Position numbers and translations under genes: made by a program. Shown here piece by piece: positions 62,239-64,000 of a DNA stretch of 64,000 nt; position 1 is the first letter of the stretch, and the number at the start of each line of letters is the position of its first letter. The notes beneath the pieces are model-generated. The model saw nothing but the letters and a program-made list of their open reading frames with translations. It did no database searches and was not told the DNA's origin. The stretch is from Methanosaeta sp. PtaU1.Bin060 (lineage in GTDB: Archaea > Halobacteriota > Methanosarcinia > Methanotrichales > Methanotrichaceae), in contig MVRK01000135.1 of assembly GCA_002067365.1 (NCBI GenBank), forward strand, positions 1 through 64,000, read 5' to 3'.

Positions 62239-64000
62239 ATTTCCACCTTTATTTCTTTTTTAGCACCACAACGATGGCAGTCAATGAAATTACCACACCT
62301 TTCCTGCAATGTCGAACACCTGAACGGATTATAGCCGCCTTCCTTCAACCCGCGAACCTGACGCAGCGTGTACGCCTCGCTAAAATCTTTTTGATTCCGG
62401 AACATATCGACTATAGATTCCTCGGAGTAGCCTTCCGCGATCGCTTCGGCAGCTATCGCTACGCGCGTGGTGTGGCCTTCCGCCCCGACAAGATCTTTGC
62501 ATTGCGCGTCCACAAGGCACTGCCGCATACCTTTTTTAATCTTAGGCTTCGGTCTGTAGCTGCTGCTCAAATACTTTCGACCCCCGACCTCTTCGATCTC
62601 CGCCTTAACATCCCGTAGTTCAGCAATGCGCGTAATGGCAACAGCATCCACGGGCTCCAGCGTATTGCTGTCCAGAAGCTGCGAGCGCACCCCTGTCTTC
62701 CTATTAACCGCGCACGGCATCTTAAGAGCGTTACCGTATCGTGTTTTACCTGACTGCTTCGGAAAGATCTCGCATTTAACGCCCGCTTTTCGCGCGATGC
62801 TCTTAGCAAAATCGCGTGATACTGCCGCAGTAGTTCTCAAGATCGGTACCTTGACGTGGAACGAGTGTGGCGAGCCACTCGCGACCACTATTGCCTGACA
62901 TCCAGCTTCTTCGATCACCTTAACCAGCGCGACAACTTTCGGTTCAGCGGGTTCATCGCCTTCATTATGGCAATCGACATCAAAGGTGCACTCGCTCGTA
63001 TTGCCGTCTTCATCGAGCGAATACATCGCGGGCGTCACTGATCCGTCAAACATTCCGGCGACCAGCGCCTTAAAATCCGCCGTATTCACCTTGCGGTATG
63101 GATATCGACCCGCCGCATCCTTAAAGTGAGCCTGCTCGACATGATAGTCCGAGCGATTCACGTAAAGCTGACTGAGAGCGCGAGTGGTCAATTCCAACTG
63201 CGTCGCTGTTAGCGGATTTTGATATAAAATCGCATAGCAGCGACGTCCCGAGTAAAAAGTATACCCGTTTTCCCGCGTTTTCCCGTATATATTATATATA
63301 CGGGATTTCGCGGCGTTTTGGGTATCTATTTCTATCGCAGCTCCGCTAGATAGCGATTCCTCGCAAAAATCGAGAGACGAAGACCAGACGCGCGATAAAT
63401 TAGGGTGGCCCTTCTGGCGTATCGGATCCTTTTTGTGCTCGACGAACACCGTTTTGATGGTCGGCGATTCGAAGGGGTGGTCGCATAGAACGCGCGGGCT
63501 ATCATCGACCTCGACGCGCCTCCCTATGCCCCATGTCGCTATATCCCTACCTCGGTCGGGAGTAACACCAATGCAATACACACGGCTTTCTACTTGACCA
63601 TCTGGGTCTTTCGCCCTGCTCCAAGCCTGCCACGTCGAGGCATCTACTTCATTTTTTCGGAGTGCCTGGCTCTCTTCGAACCCGTTAGTAGAAGCATCCT
63701 CCGCGTTGAACGGTTTATCAGCCGCGCCAACGGCAATCAAAACTCGGCAGTTGCTCTTAATTCCGATAGCTGCGGCACTTCGATACCAGCTCACAGTTAT
63801 ATCCGGTCGTCCTAACCGCTTTTCGATGGCTTTGGCGAGCCTCCTATTAAGAGCGAAAATGACGACGCCCTGCCCCTTTTCTCTCAGCAGCACATCATCA
63901 ATTTTTTCCATAATCTTGTCCATCGTCGCGGTGTATCCTCTCTCAAGCATCTTAGTCCCGAAACGCCAAGTATCGCAATAGATCGACATCTTGCTATTTG
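62235..64000 (-). CDS. helicase-primase fusion (AEP primase domain), 5' end beyond window
   Basis: The visible ~584 aa start in an open frame that runs to the window edge, so the N-terminal helicase part is missing here. The first ~170 residues resemble the second half of a helicase (VVIFALNRRLAKAIEKRLG, EVDASTWQAWSRAKDPDG). An archaeo-eukaryotic primase core follows at about residues 330-450: CTFDVDCHNEGDEP (D-x-D metal site), VASGSPHSFHVKVPI, and KTRYGNALKMPCAVNRKTG. A C-terminal Cys-rich region (MRQCLVDAQCKDLVG ... RCSTLQERCGNFIDCHRCG) suggests a PriL-like Fe-S or zinc module. It is a replication protein of plasmid- or virus-type elements. Confidence 0.75.
   Translation of the reverse strand, partial: NSKMSIYCDTWRFGTKMLERGYTATMDKIMEKIDDVLLREKGQGVVIFALNRRLAKAIEKRLGRPDITVSWYRSAAAIGIKSNCRVLIAVGAADKPFNAEDASTNGFEESQALRKNEVDASTWQAWSRAKDPDGQVESRVYCIGVTPDRGRDIATWGIGRRVEVDDSPRVLCDHPFESPTIKTVFVEHKKDPIRQKGHPNLSRVWSSSLDFCEESLSSGAAIEIDTQNAAKSRIYNIYGKTRENGYTFYSGRRCYAILYQNPLTATQLELTTRALSQLYVNRSDYHVEQAHFKDAAGRYPYRKVNTADFKALVAGMFDGSVTPAMYSLDEDGNTSECTFDVDCHNEGDEPAEPKVVALVKVIEEAGCQAIVVASGSPHSFHVKVPILRTTAAVSRDFAKSIARKAGVKCEIFPKQSGKTRYGNALKMPCAVNRKTGVRSQLLDSNTLEPVDAVAITRIAELRDVKAEIEEVGGRKYLSSSYRPKPKIKKGMRQCLVDAQCKDLVGAEGHTTRVAIAAEAIAEGYSEESIVDMFRNQKDFSEAYTLRQVRGLKEGGYNPFRCSTLQERCGNFIDCHRCGAKKEIKVEI

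Overview
The window is a stretch of methanogenic archaeal chromosome, most like Methanothrix (Methanosaeta) or a close relative in the Methanosarcinales/Methanotrichales. Supporting signs are F420-dependent methylene-H4MPT dehydrogenase (Mtd), archaeal ribosomal proteins L7Ae, S28e and L24e, aIF5B, a stand-alone pyruvate carboxylase B subunit, a DUF1699-type protein, many small secreted proteins, and archaeal TATA-type promoters. The assignment rests on gene content and protein resemblance only.

Positions 1-51650 are ordinary chromosome. The left end carries small secreted proteins, a NosD-like beta-helix protein, a PurH with a shortened cyclohydrolase domain, aIF5B, and the L7Ae-S28e-L24e-Ndk cluster. 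Next come a DHPS-related protein, DUF1699, a repeat-rich intergenic region, PycB and ArgB, a paralogous pair of secreted Cys-rich proteins, a Get3/ArsA ATPase, a prenyl synthase overlapping a radical-SAM gene, TrkH, MscS, a trehalose synthase-maltokinase fusion and MalQ. A SET-domain protein, a hybrid kinase, an orphan MNT nucleotidyltransferase, Mtd, and a UvrC without its HhH tail follow. Then there is a redox cluster (ferritin, rubredoxin, two-subunit 2-oxoacid:ferredoxin oxidoreductase), a dockerin-fused metal/cobalamin binding protein, IscU, a very divergent archaeal-type GAPDH paralog, several novel small secreted proteins, an exported beta-carbonic anhydrase, a second large hybrid kinase and a SABATH-type methyltransferase.

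Around 51893-52010 lies a tRNA-Ser(GCT) whose 3' half is well formed and whose 5' half is abnormal. Everything to the right looks accessory: AT-rich genes, no housekeeping functions, and plasmid- or virus-like genes. This suggests an integrated element whose left border is the tRNA and whose other end lies beyond the window.

The most exciting part of that island is 54151-59119. A 160-aa protein of unknown family is transcribed divergently from a compact operon encoding a ComEC-like metallo-beta-lactamase-fold protein, a 782-aa triple fusion of E2 (ubiquitin-conjugating-like), E1 (ThiF-like) and JAB/JAMM deubiquitinase-like domains, and a four-helix membrane protein. This looks like a ubiquitin-like conjugation/deconjugation conflict (probably anti-virus) system, related in parts to CBASS Cap2/Cap3 and BilABCD. 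It has a fused single-chain architecture, a nuclease-like partner and a membrane protein, and no recognisable Ubl gene beside it. To its right lie a zinc-ribbon protein, an ImmA/IrrE-like HEXXH peptidase with an overlapping zinc-ribbon ORF, tiny phage-like proteins, a long nested palindrome, and a helicase-primase that runs off the window.
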